47,961 nt of DNA from JBECKQ01 sp040235375 (GCA_040235375.1 JBECKQ010000467.1:1-47961); one strand, 5' to 3'; shown: positions 31,499-40,545, counted from the first letter of the stretch. The notes: a model not told the origin generated them from the letters alone. Program-made: numbers and translations.

Positions 31499-34399
31499 TT
31501 AACGCTCATAAGCCGGCTGCGGCGATCGAAACGGCGCTGCAAACCGGTAATGTCCGGACGCCACTCGCAGATGACGCGAGTTCACGACCTCGACGCACGC
31601 CGCTTCACCCAACGGCTGGCCCGACTCCCGGGCGCCGGACAAATCGCACCTCTCGGGCAAGAAAACCTCTCCCGTCACGCCGACGGGAAGTTCGATCTCG
31701 AGGTCGAACGTGCCGTCCCGAACCGCCCAGTCACTCACGATCGGTCCCCGGATCGAGTCGTAACGCGCCCGGACCCAGGATACGCCATCTACCGGTTCCG
31801 GCCGGAAGACGACCTTGTCAAATCCGACGGCATGACGATCCGGCGCGATGCCGGCAAGTCCGCGATAAAACCAGGTGTCGACCGAACCGAACATCGGGTG
31901 ATTGTGGCTGTAGACGTCGTCGGAGAATGCCCAGTGCTCCCACAGTGTAGTCGCCCCACGTTCGAGCATGAATCCCCATCCGGGAAATCGTGTGTCGGTG
32001 ACGATCCTGCAGGCCAGGTCGTTTCGCCCCATCCTGGTCAGCACTGCCAGCACGTAGTTCGTACCGAAGATGCCGGTAGACAGCTTCCAATCCCGCAGTT
32101 GAAGCTGACTCAGCAATCGCTTGAACACGGCCGGTCGGTAACGCGCCGGCAGCAGGTCGTGGTAGAGCGCCGTGGCTTGCGCGGCTTGGCCCCCGTTTTC
32201 CACGATGCCGACTTTCCCATCACACAGCTCGTCAACGAAGGCCTTTTGGATGTCGGTCGCAAGAGCCGCATAGCGCCGTGCGTCGTCGTCGCGACCGAGG
32301 ATCGTGGCAAGCTCGGAAACAAGCCGGGCTCCCTCGAAGAAAAAGCCGGTGCTTGTGGTCCTGATCGGCTTGGCTTCCAGACTCTCGTGATCGGAGAGAC
32401 CGCGATTGACAATCAGACCGTCGGTGTTTGCTCGTACAAACTCGATCCAGCGTCGCGCCGTCTCGTACTGTTCCTCGAGAATACGTCGGTCGCCGTAATG
32501 GCGGAAGACCTCTCTGAGCAACCGGGGGTGCACGATCTGCCATCCGATCGGTCCGGAGTCGTTGGTAAGTCCCGCCGAACCGACGCCGACGCACGGAGCA
32601 GTCGTCGTCAAACCGCCGTCGGGTCGAGCCGCGTCAGCAAAGTCGGTGATCACTTTGGGGTAGAAGCTCGACATGTCGAAGTCCATCAGGAACGCCTCGC
32701 AGGTGGCCACGATGTCGCCGCCGTAGCCGAAGCGCTCGCGATGCGGACAGTCCGACTGCACGCCGAAAAGATTGCTGCGAAACGTCTGTCGGACCATTGT
32801 GTGGATGCGATTGAGCTCGTCACTGGAACACTCGAACGACCCCACTGGGTCGATGTCGCAGCCGAGCACCGACCCTTCGACAGCGTCCATCGCAGGAACA
32901 CCCGGATAGCCTGTCACCTCAACATAGCGGAAACCGTGAAACGTGAACCGTGGGGTATACATTTCCACGTCGCCGCCGCGCAGGATGTACGTGTCCGCCT
33001 GCTCGGCCACGGCCGGAGCTCCCGGGCCGGCTTTGCCCGGCGACTTGATCTGACCGCACACGCTCGTCATGACGTTGAGTGTGCCGTCCGGATTCTTCAG
33101 TTCGCCGAACCGCAGCCGCACGGAAGCCCCCCTGGGACCTTGGATCTTCAAGCGAACCCAGCCGGCGAAGTTCTGACCGAAGTCGAACAGGTAGACGCCC
33201 GGTTGCGGTTCGCTGCGTGAGGCAGGAAGGAGTGTTCCAAGAACGCGGATCGGCTGCACCGGCCGGCATTGCAATCCGCCGGATACTCCGTCGGCCTGCG
33301 ACACGGGTCGCCACGCTGAGTCGTCGTAACCCGGCTGGTTCCAACCGGGTGATTCCAGACGTGCATCGTATTTCTCACCGAGATAGATGTTGTTCCGCAG
33401 TATCGGGCTGCCTGTCGTCTTCCATTGCTCGTCACTGGCGATGATTTGACGTGAACCATCCTCGAGCTCGATCTCCAGCTGCGCAAGCAGCATGGGGCGC
33501 CCGACCGTCAGATGCTCCCGCAGATTCAGGTAACCCCACATCCGCATGGGCAAGGGGTTGAACCAGCCGTTTCCGAGGGTAACGCCCAATACGTTCTCCC
33601 CATCGTGAATCAGGTCTGTCACATCGTACGTGGCGTAAAAAACGCGCTTGGAGAAGTTTGTCCAGAGCGGATCCAGCACCGCGTCGCCGACGCGCGTCCC
33701 GTTTATCCAGCTCTCGTAGAGGCCGAGTCCGGTGATGTAGAGCCGCGCGCTGCGCACCTGACCTGCGATCTGGAACGCACGGCGCATAAACGGCGCAGGG
33801 TCGTCCTCGTAGTAGTCCTGGTCATGCGCGGGCGGCTCGCATCCATCGTCTATCCACCGGGCGATCCAGTCAGTCGATCGAAGCAGGCCCATCTCCCATT
33901 CTGCCGAGGGGCTCCAGGAAGACCGCCGCCCTTCTTCATCCCAGACGCGAACGGTCCAGTAGCAGTGCCGGCGCGATGCCAACGGCTTGCCCCCATACAC
34001 AACATGTAAAGACTGTTGAGATTCGACCTTGCCGGAGTCCCAGAGGTTGGCCTGTCCGACGTGAAGCCTGTCCGGGTCGTCGGCGACAAGAATGTGATAT
34101 GCGGATTGCCGCCGGCCGCGCACGCGCGCCTGGAGTTGCCAGGACAGTCTCGGACGTGTTTGGTCGATCCCCAGTGGGTTCTCTCTGTATTCGCAACGTA
34201 GACGGTACACGACCATATCGCTCTTGACTTCGCGACTTCGCGCGAACGAAGGCCGTTGGTGAACGCCTGCGGGATCGGGCGATTCGGCAAGGCGACGACC
34301 TTTGGCTACTGCCGCGGAGTCGAGCGTGCTGGGCGCCGTGCTGCATCCGGTGTAAGGAAGCACGAGCGTCGCGATCAGAGTGATGATGGCCCTGAGCAT
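31499..34399 (-). CDS. GH78 alpha-L-rhamnosidase, lipoprotein
   Basis: The product is 966 aa. The start ATG at 34399 follows GGAGGCTGAGG and opens a lipoprotein signal peptide (MLRAIITLIATLVLPYTGC, lipobox at LPYTGC), so the enzyme is likely anchored to a membrane and faces outward. Family GH78 hydrolyses terminal alpha-L-rhamnose from polysaccharides or glycosides. Recognisable features: an N-terminal fibronectin-like domain (LRCEYRENPLGIDQTRPRLS); accessory beta-sandwich domains (about 180-500); the (alpha/alpha)6 catalytic domain with DCPHRERFGYGGD near 550, carrying the proposed acid Glu; GATTLWEHWAF near 815, with the second Glu; and SHNHPMFGSVDTWFYRGLAGI-type sequence at the barrel end (only part quoted). 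Length is normal for the family. The gene lies 182 bases downstream of gnd on the same strand and may have its own promoter. Confidence 0.92.
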   Translation of the reverse strand: MLRAIITLIATLVLPYTGCSTAPSTLDSAAVAKGRRLAESPDPAGVHQRPSFARSREVKSDMVVYRLRCEYRENPLGIDQTRPRLSWQLQARVRGRRQSAYHILVADDPDRLHVGQANLWDSGKVESQQSLHVVYGGKPLASRRHCYWTVRVWDEEGRRSSWSPSAEWEMGLLRSTDWIARWIDDGCEPPAHDQDYYEDDPAPFMRRAFQIAGQVRSARLYITGLGLYESWINGTRVGDAVLDPLWTNFSKRVFYATYDVTDLIHDGENVLGVTLGNGWFNPLPMRMWGYLNLREHLTVGRPMLLAQLEIELEDGSRQIIASDEQWKTTGSPILRNNIYLGEKYDARLESPGWNQPGYDDSAWRPVSQADGVSGGLQCRPVQPIRVLGTLLPASRSEPQPGVYLFDFGQNFAGWVRLKIQGPRGASVRLRFGELKNPDGTLNVMTSVCGQIKSPGKAGPGAPAVAEQADTYILRGGDVEMYTPRFTFHGFRYVEVTGYPGVPAMDAVEGSVLGCDIDPVGSFECSSDELNRIHTMVRQTFRSNLFGVQSDCPHRERFGYGGDIVATCEAFLMDFDMSSFYPKVITDFADAARPDGGLTTTAPCVGVGSAGLTNDSGPIGWQIVHPRLLREVFRHYGDRRILEEQYETARRWIEFVRANTDGLIVNRGLSDHESLEAKPIRTTSTGFFFEGARLVSELATILGRDDDARRYAALATDIQKAFVDELCDGKVGIVENGGQAAQATALYHDLLPARYRPAVFKRLLSQLQLRDWKLSTGIFGTNYVLAVLTRMGRNDLACRIVTDTRFPGWGFMLERGATTLWEHWAFSDDVYSHNHPMFGSVDTWFYRGLAGIAPDRHAVGFDKVVFRPEPVDGVSWVRARYDSIRGPIVSDWAVRDGTFDLEIELPVGVTGEVFLPERCDLSGARESGQPLGEAACVEVVNSRHLRVASGHYRFAAPFRSPQPAYER

Positions 34400-34520
34400 C
34401 CTCAGCCTCCGCTGGGGCAGCGGTTGTCGCAGTTGTTGTTGGGCCGAAGGCACAGGGCCTGGCGATACCGTCGGCGAAAAGGTACTGGACGCTCGGCGAT
34501 CAGCGACACGCGACCTGATC

Positions 34521-34526
34521 ATTATA
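34521..34526 (-). promoter_or_regulatory. Candidate -10 element for the rhamnosidase gene
   Basis: On the minus strand this is TATAAT, an exact -10 consensus, about 120 bases before the rhamnosidase ATG. No good TTGACA-like -35 lies 16-18 bases upstream, so the call is weak. Confidence 0.3.
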
Positions 34527-34580
34527 CTATGTTACCGGCAAGCCCAGACGTACCATCACGGCCATACAGATACGACAGGG

Positions 34581-34595
34581 GCTACACAGTGTAGC
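34581..34595. repeat. Perfect palindrome at end of gnd
   Basis: GCTACAC-A-GTGTAGC covers the gnd stop codon. Seven-base arms around one central base resemble a dimer-binding operator more than a terminator, because no T-run follows. It could regulate the downstream rhamnosidase gene. Confidence 0.3.
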
Positions 34596-36033
34596 TCGAG
34601 GACGCGGTTTTTCCGCCGTGTCCGGTCCAGTCGGTGTGGTAAAACTCGCCTCGGGGCCGGTCGACTCGTTCGTAAGTGTGAGCGCCGAAGTAGTCCCGCT
34701 GGGCCTGCAGGAGGTTGGCCGGAAGCCGAGCACAGCGATAGCCGTCGTAATAAGCGAGGGCGGAACTCATGGCCGGCAAGGGGACACCCAGGCTGACGCC
34801 CGCCGCCACGACGCGCCGCCACGACGCTTGAGACCGGTGCATCACGTCCGTGAAGAACGGACCGAGCAGCAAGTGCGCCAGATCGGGCGCCCGGTCAAAT
34901 GCTTCCTTTATGCGGTTCAGAAACGCGGATCGAATGATGCATCCGCCGCGCCACATCAGGGCGATCGCGCCGTAGTCCAGCGGCCAGCCATGTTCTTGGG
35001 CGACGGCCCGCATGAGCTGGTAGCCTTGGGCGTAGCTGGTGATCTTCGACGCGTATAGTGCCAGACGAATGTCGTCGACCGACAGTTCGCGAGCGCTGGA
35101 AAGAGAGTCCGGCGCATGCGTGAGCACGCCCGACGCCTTGACGCGCTCTTCCTTCAGCGCCGAAAGACAGCGAGCAAAAACCGCCTCGCCGATCAGGGTC
35201 AATGGCTGCCCCGTGTCCAGAGCCGCGGTAACCGTCCACTTGCCGGTGCCTTTCTGACCGGCGGCATCAAGGATAATGTCCAGCGTGGCCGTTCCATCCT
35301 CCTCCCGGTGCTGCAGAATCGAGCGTGTGATCTCGATCAGGTAGCTCTCCAGTTCGCCATGGTTCCATTCGTCGAATGCGTCGCGCATCTCGTCGACAGT
35401 CATACCCAGTCCGTCGCGCATCAATTGATACGCCTCGCAGATAAGCTGCATGTCGCCGTACTCGATGCCGTTGTGCACCATCTTCACGAAGTGACCGGCC
35501 CCTTCCGGTCCGACCCAATCGCAGCACGGCGTCCCATCATCCGTCCTTGCGGCAATAGCCTGGAAAATGGGCTTCAGTTCCCTCCATGCGGCCGGCGATC
35601 CGCCGGGCATGATCGATGGACCATGTAGCGCGCCCTCTTCGCCGCCGGAGACCCCCGTGCCGACGAACAGCAGACCGGCCTCCTCCAGTCGCCGGCAGCG
35701 CCGGGTCGAGTCCGGATAGTGGGAGTTGCCGCCGTCGATGATAATGTCCCCCGTCGTCAGGTGCGGCATTAACTGGCCGATGAGATCATCAACCGCCGCG
35801 CCCGCCTTGACCATGAGCATGATCTTTCGCGGACGCTTCAACCGATCGCACAGCACCGCGATGCTGTGCGCGCCGATGATGCTCTTGCCTTGCGCTCGGC
35901 CGGCCAGGAAGTCGTCCACCTTCGAAACGGTGCGGTTGAAAGCCGCCACCGTAAAGCCGTGACTCGCCATGTTGAGAATCAGGTTCTCACCCATCACGGC
36001 CAGGCCAATCACACCGATGTCCGCGCCGGTCAT
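34582..36033 (-). CDS. gnd: 6-phosphogluconate dehydrogenase, decarboxylating
   Basis: The product is 483 aa, normal for the long dimeric form. It oxidises 6-phosphogluconate to ribulose 5-phosphate and CO2 with NADP+ in the cytoplasmic pentose phosphate pathway. Motifs: N-terminal Rossmann GLAVMGENLILNMASHGF; DGGNSHYPDSTRR; GTGVSGGEEGALHGPSIMPG, the substrate-binding region; GHFVKMVHNGIEYGDMQL, with catalytic Lys and substrate-binding His-Asn; and GQKGTGKWT. The start is the ATG at 36033, which overlaps the stop of the upstream PPi-PFK by 4 bases (ATGA); the extra 42 codons of upstream open frame lie inside that gene. The coupling implies coordinated production of the two enzymes. Confidence 0.96.
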   Translation of the reverse strand: MTGADIGVIGLAVMGENLILNMASHGFTVAAFNRTVSKVDDFLAGRAQGKSIIGAHSIAVLCDRLKRPRKIMLMVKAGAAVDDLIGQLMPHLTTGDIIIDGGNSHYPDSTRRCRRLEEAGLLFVGTGVSGGEEGALHGPSIMPGGSPAAWRELKPIFQAIAARTDDGTPCCDWVGPEGAGHFVKMVHNGIEYGDMQLICEAYQLMRDGLGMTVDEMRDAFDEWNHGELESYLIEITRSILQHREEDGTATLDIILDAAGQKGTGKWTVTAALDTGQPLTLIGEAVFARCLSALKEERVKASGVLTHAPDSLSSARELSVDDIRLALYASKITSYAQGYQLMRAVAQEHGWPLDYGAIALMWRGGCIIRSAFLNRIKEAFDRAPDLAHLLLGPFFTDVMHRSQASWRRVVAAGVSLGVPLPAMSSALAYYDGYRCARLPANLLQAQRDYFGAHTYERVDRPRGEFYHTDWTGHGGKTASSSYTV

Positions 36034-37337
36034 TGTGCTCTGGTCTCCCCATGTGCCCGATACGCTTGCGGTATGTACGACGCGCAGCGCCGTTCGACAA
36101 AGACCCTCTTCAGCCGCGCGAAACGGGGCAGCCCGTTCTCCAGCGGCGCCTCCGGCCACGCCTCCCCGATAAGCGGTCGGGCATACCGAACGAAGTCATC
36201 GGTCACATCATAGCCTTCGTCACCGATCCAGGCCTCTGGAAAAGCGCGTTCGGAATCTGCCACGGCTTCCAGAGGCACCTTGTCGTATACCGCCTGATAT
36301 CGCTCTCCCGGCTCTCTGAGAATCGTGGCCATCCACCCACTCCCATCGTGGATGGCGATATCCACGCATTTGCAGCCGACCTCATACGCTTCCCGTTGAT
36401 CCACCGTCGATGCATGGATTGCCGACGTGCGCTGGTCCGTACCGGGAATCTGGTAGCGTGCGTGTCCCCGAACGGGAAGCCCGCGCGCGTTCAAATGACG
36501 GGTCAGAATCTGCGCCACCGAAAGCTCCGTCGCGCCGAAGCAGGTATGCCCGAAAGCATCCTCGACGGCGCCCAGGTCGCCGACGTCCAAACCTTCGCTG
36601 ACCACCGCAATGCAACGCCTGTGCTCGCGCAGGCATGTCGTGACCACATCGCCAATCTCGTCCAGACCCCAGCCGGCCTCCGGCACAAAGATCCGCAGCG
36701 GCATCTGCCGCCGCGGATCGGCCAGCCGGGCCGCGGCCGGTATGAACCCGATTCGCCGCCCCATGGCCTGAATCACCAACACCGGGTCGGCAGGGCGCGA
36801 GCCCGCGTTCTCCTCGTTGGCATTGACCACGGTCTGCGCGAGGTAACGCGCCGTGCTGCCGTAGCCTGGCGTGTGGTCGACGAGCTTGAATTCCGCATCC
36901 CCGACGTCATTGTCGATCGTCTTGGGACCGCCGACGGCAACAAGGTCGAGACCCCGTTCAGCGGCGAGGCGACTCACCCGCAGGGCCGTGTCCATCGAGT
37001 CATTGCCGCCGATGTAGAAGAAGTAGCCAACGTCGTGGGCTCTCAGAACTTCGATCACCCGGGCCAGATCCTCATCGCGGTCCTCCCCCAGCTTGTAACG
37101 ACAAGTGCCAATCGCGCCCGCACCCGGAGTCACGGCCAGGAGGGCGATTTCCTGGTCGTCCTGCGCCGAGAGGTCGAGAAGCTCTTCCTGGAGAACGCCC
37201 TCGATTCCGTGCCACGCGGCGAGCAGTCCTCCGAAGACTGCTGGATACCCGCGGCAGCCCTCGATGATGCCGCGCAGCGTATTGTTGATCACCGCCGAAG
37301 GGCCGCCGGACTGTGCGATCAGCACGTTTCGCGACAT
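36030..37337 (-). CDS. pfp: Pyrophosphate-dependent 6-phosphofructokinase
   Basis: The product is 435 aa. It transfers phosphate between PPi and fructose 6-phosphate (EC 2.7.1.90), reversible, in glycolysis/gluconeogenesis. Evidence: N-terminal AQSGGPSAVINNTLRGII, FYIGGNDSMDTA (the GGDD/GGND region where PPi types differ from ATP types), PKTIDNDV with the Lys diagnostic of PPi use, GYGSTARYLAQ, QAMGRRIGFIPAAA and PEAGWGLDEI. Assignment to PPi rather than ATP rests on these residues and is well supported. It lies 6 bases downstream of the LarA-like gene, with AGAGG before its ATG, and its stop overlaps gnd. Confidence 0.92.
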   Translation of the reverse strand: MSRNVLIAQSGGPSAVINNTLRGIIEGCRGYPAVFGGLLAAWHGIEGVLQEELLDLSAQDDQEIALLAVTPGAGAIGTCRYKLGEDRDEDLARVIEVLRAHDVGYFFYIGGNDSMDTALRVSRLAAERGLDLVAVGGPKTIDNDVGDAEFKLVDHTPGYGSTARYLAQTVVNANEENAGSRPADPVLVIQAMGRRIGFIPAAARLADPRRQMPLRIFVPEAGWGLDEIGDVVTTCLREHRRCIAVVSEGLDVGDLGAVEDAFGHTCFGATELSVAQILTRHLNARGLPVRGHARYQIPGTDQRTSAIHASTVDQREAYEVGCKCVDIAIHDGSGWMATILREPGERYQAVYDKVPLEAVADSERAFPEAWIGDEGYDVTDDFVRYARPLIGEAWPEAPLENGLPRFARLKRVFVERRCASYIPQAYRAHGETRAQ

Positions 37338-37343
37338 GAGTCG

Positions 37344-38633
37344 TTACCTCTCGGCGCCCTCGGCGCTGCGTTCGAACCGCTCTCGCAGGGCCCAAAGTCC
37401 GAGGCCCGGATTGGCGACATAGTAGACCCGCTCGCCGCCGACCTCGTTCCAGCCCGGCCGGAGCGACCTGCATTCCGCCTTCGCTGCGTGGGAATCGGCG
37501 TAGGTGAAACCCACGTTCTCGATCTCGGTACGGCTGATACCGCCCGGCGCATAGATGATATCGAAACGGCCTTCCGATGATCCGTGAATCAGATGCGCGG
37601 CGGCTGCGAGATCGCGAGTGAGCTCGTCGTCCTCGCGAACCGCCGCCAGCACGTGCGACGTACCGCGATAACCGTGGCGGCGAATCAACCGGTCGATCCG
37701 CGCATCCTCTCCAAAGCTCTCCACGCCGGGCGCGACGATCAGCATCGTCCCGCCATCCGCCATGGCCATGCGCAGCCGATAGATGGCCTTGTTGCCCAGC
37801 CACGTCGAGCGGTACTCGGCGGGGTCGAGGTATACCACTGCCTTGCTGACCGGTTCCGACAGCAGCGTGACGTTGACTTCGCGACACAACGCGGCGCCGC
37901 GGTCAAAACACGCCGCATCATCGCCGGCGAACATTCCGCGGGTTACCAATCGGCCGGCGTCGTCGTGGCCGCGAACCGTCAAGATGTAACTGACCGGCAG
38001 TTGCCTGCCAAGCTGCTCACGCATGTAATCGAGCACGGTGCGCACCGGTGTCCGGGACCTTCCCATCGCCCGCTCCATGCCGCAGACGGCGCCGATGAAA
38101 TGCGTCTTGTTGATCGCATCCTGTCCCCCTGCGCCGATAAACACGTTTTTCGCGTGGTTGGCAATGCCGGCAACCTCGTGGGGCAGGAGTTGGCCGATCG
38201 AAATGATCCGGTCCCATCCGCCCTCGACCAGCAACCGGTTGATCTCACAGGATATGGGAAACGCGACTGCCCCGCCGGTCAGTTCCGCAACCAGCGCCGC
38301 GGGCACTTCGCCCAGCGAGAAGAGATCGGCGCGCCAGTTGTGCACGCGAAAGACGTTCGCGGGAATACCGGGAAACATGCTCTCCAGTTGCTGCACCGTC
38401 ATCGGCGCGTGGGTGCCCAGGGTGGGCATGATCTCGACCGCGGCCTGCCCGGACAACAGGTCGTAGAGGGCCGCGGTGATCTCCCCGGCCCCGGAGTGCA
38501 CGCGGGTGTAGTCCGGCGGAAGCAGCAGCACACGCTTCAGCGGCGCAAGCTGTGCGAGCATTCCCTCGAGCAGCTCACGCATTCGCCCGGTCTCAACGCT
38601 GCCCGTCGGTGATCCTTCAGCGAAATACTCCAC
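37344..38633 (-). CDS. LarA-like nickel-dependent racemase/epimerase family protein
   Basis: The product is 429 aa from GTG at 38633 (GAGGA upstream). It belongs to the LarA/DUF2088 family. Visible motifs are LLLPPDYTRVHSGAGEIT, the N-terminal substrate region; PTLGTHAPMT; and HEVAGIANHAKNVFIGAGGQ, with His and Lys positions that in LarA hold the nickel-pincer cofactor. LarA itself racemises lactate; homologues act on other 2-hydroxy acids, including sugar acids. The genes for cofactor synthesis (larB, larC, larE) are not in the window. Flanked by a HAD phosphatase and PPi-PFK within a sugar operon, an aldonate or uronate-derived 2-hydroxy acid is a more likely substrate than lactate; that is inference. 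Confidence 0.85.
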   Translation of the reverse strand: MEYFAEGSPTGSVETGRMRELLEGMLAQLAPLKRVLLLPPDYTRVHSGAGEITAALYDLLSGQAAVEIMPTLGTHAPMTVQQLESMFPGIPANVFRVHNWRADLFSLGEVPAALVAELTGGAVAFPISCEINRLLVEGGWDRIISIGQLLPHEVAGIANHAKNVFIGAGGQDAINKTHFIGAVCGMERAMGRSRTPVRTVLDYMREQLGRQLPVSYILTVRGHDDAGRLVTRGMFAGDDAACFDRGAALCREVNVTLLSEPVSKAVVYLDPAEYRSTWLGNKAIYRLRMAMADGGTMLIVAPGVESFGEDARIDRLIRRHGYRGTSHVLAAVREDDELTRDLAAAAHLIHGSSEGRFDIIYAPGGISRTEIENVGFTYADSHAAKAECRSLRPGWNEVGGERVYYVANPGLGLWALRERFERSAEGAER

Positions 38634-38651
38634 CGCTCGATGTCCTCACGG

Positions 38652-39557
38652 TCACGCCAGTCGCTGCCACGGCGGCACTTCCGGCAACAGTGCCTCGAAC
38701 TCGGCGATGCGTTCATCCTCGTACGCGCCCGCGTACTTGCCTTCGAAAAAGAGCTCGAGCGCCTCCTCCAAAAGCTGCTGCCACGATTCCGCCTCTGCTC
38801 CGGGGCGAATCGGGTAGAAGCTCGCCCCGTTGGCTATTGCCGCCTCCAGATCGCCGGGCGCGTCACCGATCATCAAGACTCGACCGGCCGCATACTTGCC
38901 GGCTGCCGCAATGCGCAGGTGATCCTGCTTCGTCCCCATTTCCTGGCCGGCGATTACGGCGACGTGTCGAGCAAGGTCGTGCTCCTGCCATTCGCGCACC
39001 AGAGCCTCGTGCGGTGTGGCCGACACAACCACAAGATCGGCATCCCGGCATGCCCGCGTAAGGGTCGCTCGCACGTGCGGAAAAGGCGGAAGGTCAATAA
39101 CCGTCTCCGCGACGGCGCGGTTGACACCCTCACTCCAGCCCAGAAGTAGCTCCAACTCGGCACGAGCCAGGCCGTTGGACCTCGCCGCAGCGGCAACGAG
39201 CGCCGGATTGCCTGGCTTCATTTCGGTGGCGAGCCAGGCGCGGGTGGCGGCAAGATCGGGCACCGCGAAGAATCGCTCGCGCACTTCGGTGCGCTGGGCG
39301 AGCAACTCGAGCGTGCGGAGCAACGCCGGGAAGCGATTGATGCCGCGCCACTTGGAGTAGAGATTGACGAACTCCGCGGCCTCCCGGGCATATTTCGATA
39401 CCGGTTGCAGGTGGAAGTGTCGGATCGTGGTCGGTATGAAGCACTCCTTGTGCTTGATCTCCATCGTGTCGAACGCGCAGCCGTCGGAGTCGATACCGAT
39501 GATGAAATCGTGCTGCTTTGTGAACTGCTCCAGCGTGTCCGCATAGGTGTCATTCAT
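38652..39557 (-). CDS. HAD-superfamily hydrolase, probable phosphatase
   Basis: The product is 301 aa. All four HAD motifs are visible: IGIDSDGCAFDT (nucleophile and acid Asp), VVVSATP, TKQDHL (Lys) and MIGDAPGDLEAA. A large helical cap lies between motif 1 and motif 2 (about residues 35-175), longer than in phosphoglycolate phosphatases. The natural substrate is unknown; a phosphorylated sugar or sugar acid is likely from the context. The start ATG at 39557 overlaps the stop of a small frame at 39554-39712. It lies 18 bases before the LarA-like gene. Confidence 0.85.
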   Translation of the reverse strand: MNDTYADTLEQFTKQHDFIIGIDSDGCAFDTMEIKHKECFIPTTIRHFHLQPVSKYAREAAEFVNLYSKWRGINRFPALLRTLELLAQRTEVRERFFAVPDLAATRAWLATEMKPGNPALVAAAARSNGLARAELELLLGWSEGVNRAVAETVIDLPPFPHVRATLTRACRDADLVVVSATPHEALVREWQEHDLARHVAVIAGQEMGTKQDHLRIAAAGKYAAGRVLMIGDAPGDLEAAIANGASFYPIRPGAEAESWQQLLEEALELFFEGKYAGAYEDERIAEFEALLPEVPPWQRLA

Positions 39558-39712
39558 GGTCTTGCAGCCCGGTGAATCCGGCTGGTTCGAGCGGCGCCCG
39601 ATCGTCGGCCCGCCAGCAACTTCTCATCAGCGAGTGCCCCCAAGCGGGCCAGCCGTTGCGGGCAAGGTACTTCATTCTCGGGTCCGGTGAGCAACGGGCG
39701 AAGGCCCTCCAT
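39554..39712 (-). CDS. Possible 52-aa linker ORF in the operon
   Basis: The frame begins with ATG at 39712, 3 bases after the SDR stop, with GGAG 8 bases upstream, and ends in a TGA that overlaps the HAD ATG (ATGA). The product starts MEGLRPLLTGPENEVPCPQR and ends Arg/Ala-rich. It fits operon geometry well, but its composition is not clearly coding and no family is recognised. The alternative is a 158-base untranslated spacer. Confidence 0.3.
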   Translation of the reverse strand: MEGLRPLLTGPENEVPCPQRLARLGALADEKLLAGRRSGAARTSRIHRAARP

Positions 39713-39715
39713 CGG

Positions 39716-40537
39716 TCAGACTCCGCTGAAAGCAGAGAAGCCACCGTCGACGGGCAACACGATGCCGGTGACAAAGGCGGCCGCATCGGAGCACAACCAG
39801 AGCGTCGCTCCCGCGAGGTCCTCCGGAGCACCGAGACGACCCATGGGGGTGTGCTCAATGATCTTGCGCCCGCGTCCGGTCAATCCGCCGGACGCCTCTT
39901 CGGTGAGCAGGAATCGGTTCTGCTCAGTGAGAAAGAAACCCGGGGCGAGGGCATTCACGCGTATCGCCGGGTTGTATTCCTGGGCCATATGCACGGCGAG
40001 CCACTGGGTGAAGTTGCTCACCGCGGCCTTGGCCGCCGAATAGCCGGGAATGCGAGTCAGAGGACGCAGGGCATTCATGGACGAGATATTCAGGATCACG
40101 CCGCCGCGGGGATTGTCCTTCATGGACCGGCCGAACACCTGTGAAGGGAGAATCGCACCGGCGAACAGGTTGAGCGCTACGACCCGTTCCATCGCCTCCA
40201 GCGGCAGATCAAAGAAACCGGCCTCCGCCGACGTGGTCGCCGTCGCCACGTTGCCACCGGCGGCGTTGATCAGAATATCCACTCGGCCGATGCGTTCAGC
40301 CGCGGCAAGCAGAGAGTCTCGCCGCAGGGCGTCGGCCGTCAGTGCCTGTGCACGGAACCCGTCGGCCGTCAGTGCTGCGGCCACGCTTTCGGCGCGCGCG
40401 GCGACACAGTCGGTCACCCAGACCACGGCTCCGGCCTCGGCAAGCGCTCGCGCAAAGACCGCGCCCAGCACGCCGCCCCCCCCGGTGATCGCGGCAACGC
40501 GGTCGGTCAGGCGGAATTTGTCGAGTACGCTCGCCAC
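39716..40537 (-). CDS. SDR oxidoreductase of D-mannonate oxidoreductase type
   Basis: The product is 273 aa from GTG at 40537 (AGGAG five bases before). Classical SDR features: Rossmann loop ITGGGGVLGAVFARALAEAG; NAAGGN; catalytic Ser in ILNISSMNAL; and the YxxxK pair in PGYSAAKAAVSN. The C-terminal region (APGFFLTEQNRFLL, GRGRKIIEHTPMGRLGAPED and DGGFSAFSGV) matches the subgroup annotated as D-mannonate oxidoreductase/fructuronate reductase. Reaction: NAD(P)H-linked interconversion of fructuronate and mannonate, or a related sugar acid. Substrate assignment is moderate. It is 8 bases from the stop of GH20, so it is co-transcribed. Confidence 0.82.
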   Translation of the reverse strand: MASVLDKFRLTDRVAAITGGGGVLGAVFARALAEAGAVVWVTDCVAARAESVAAALTADGFRAQALTADALRRDSLLAAAERIGRVDILINAAGGNVATATTSAEAGFFDLPLEAMERVVALNLFAGAILPSQVFGRSMKDNPRGGVILNISSMNALRPLTRIPGYSAAKAAVSNFTQWLAVHMAQEYNPAIRVNALAPGFFLTEQNRFLLTEEASGGLTGRGRKIIEHTPMGRLGAPEDLAGATLWLCSDAAAFVTGIVLPVDGGFSAFSGV

Positions 40538-40545
40538 GTTTGCTC

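Noticed and set aside
31406..33220. 604-codon plus-strand open frame
   Set aside because: It is antisense to the GH78 catalytic domain, which has clear family motifs.
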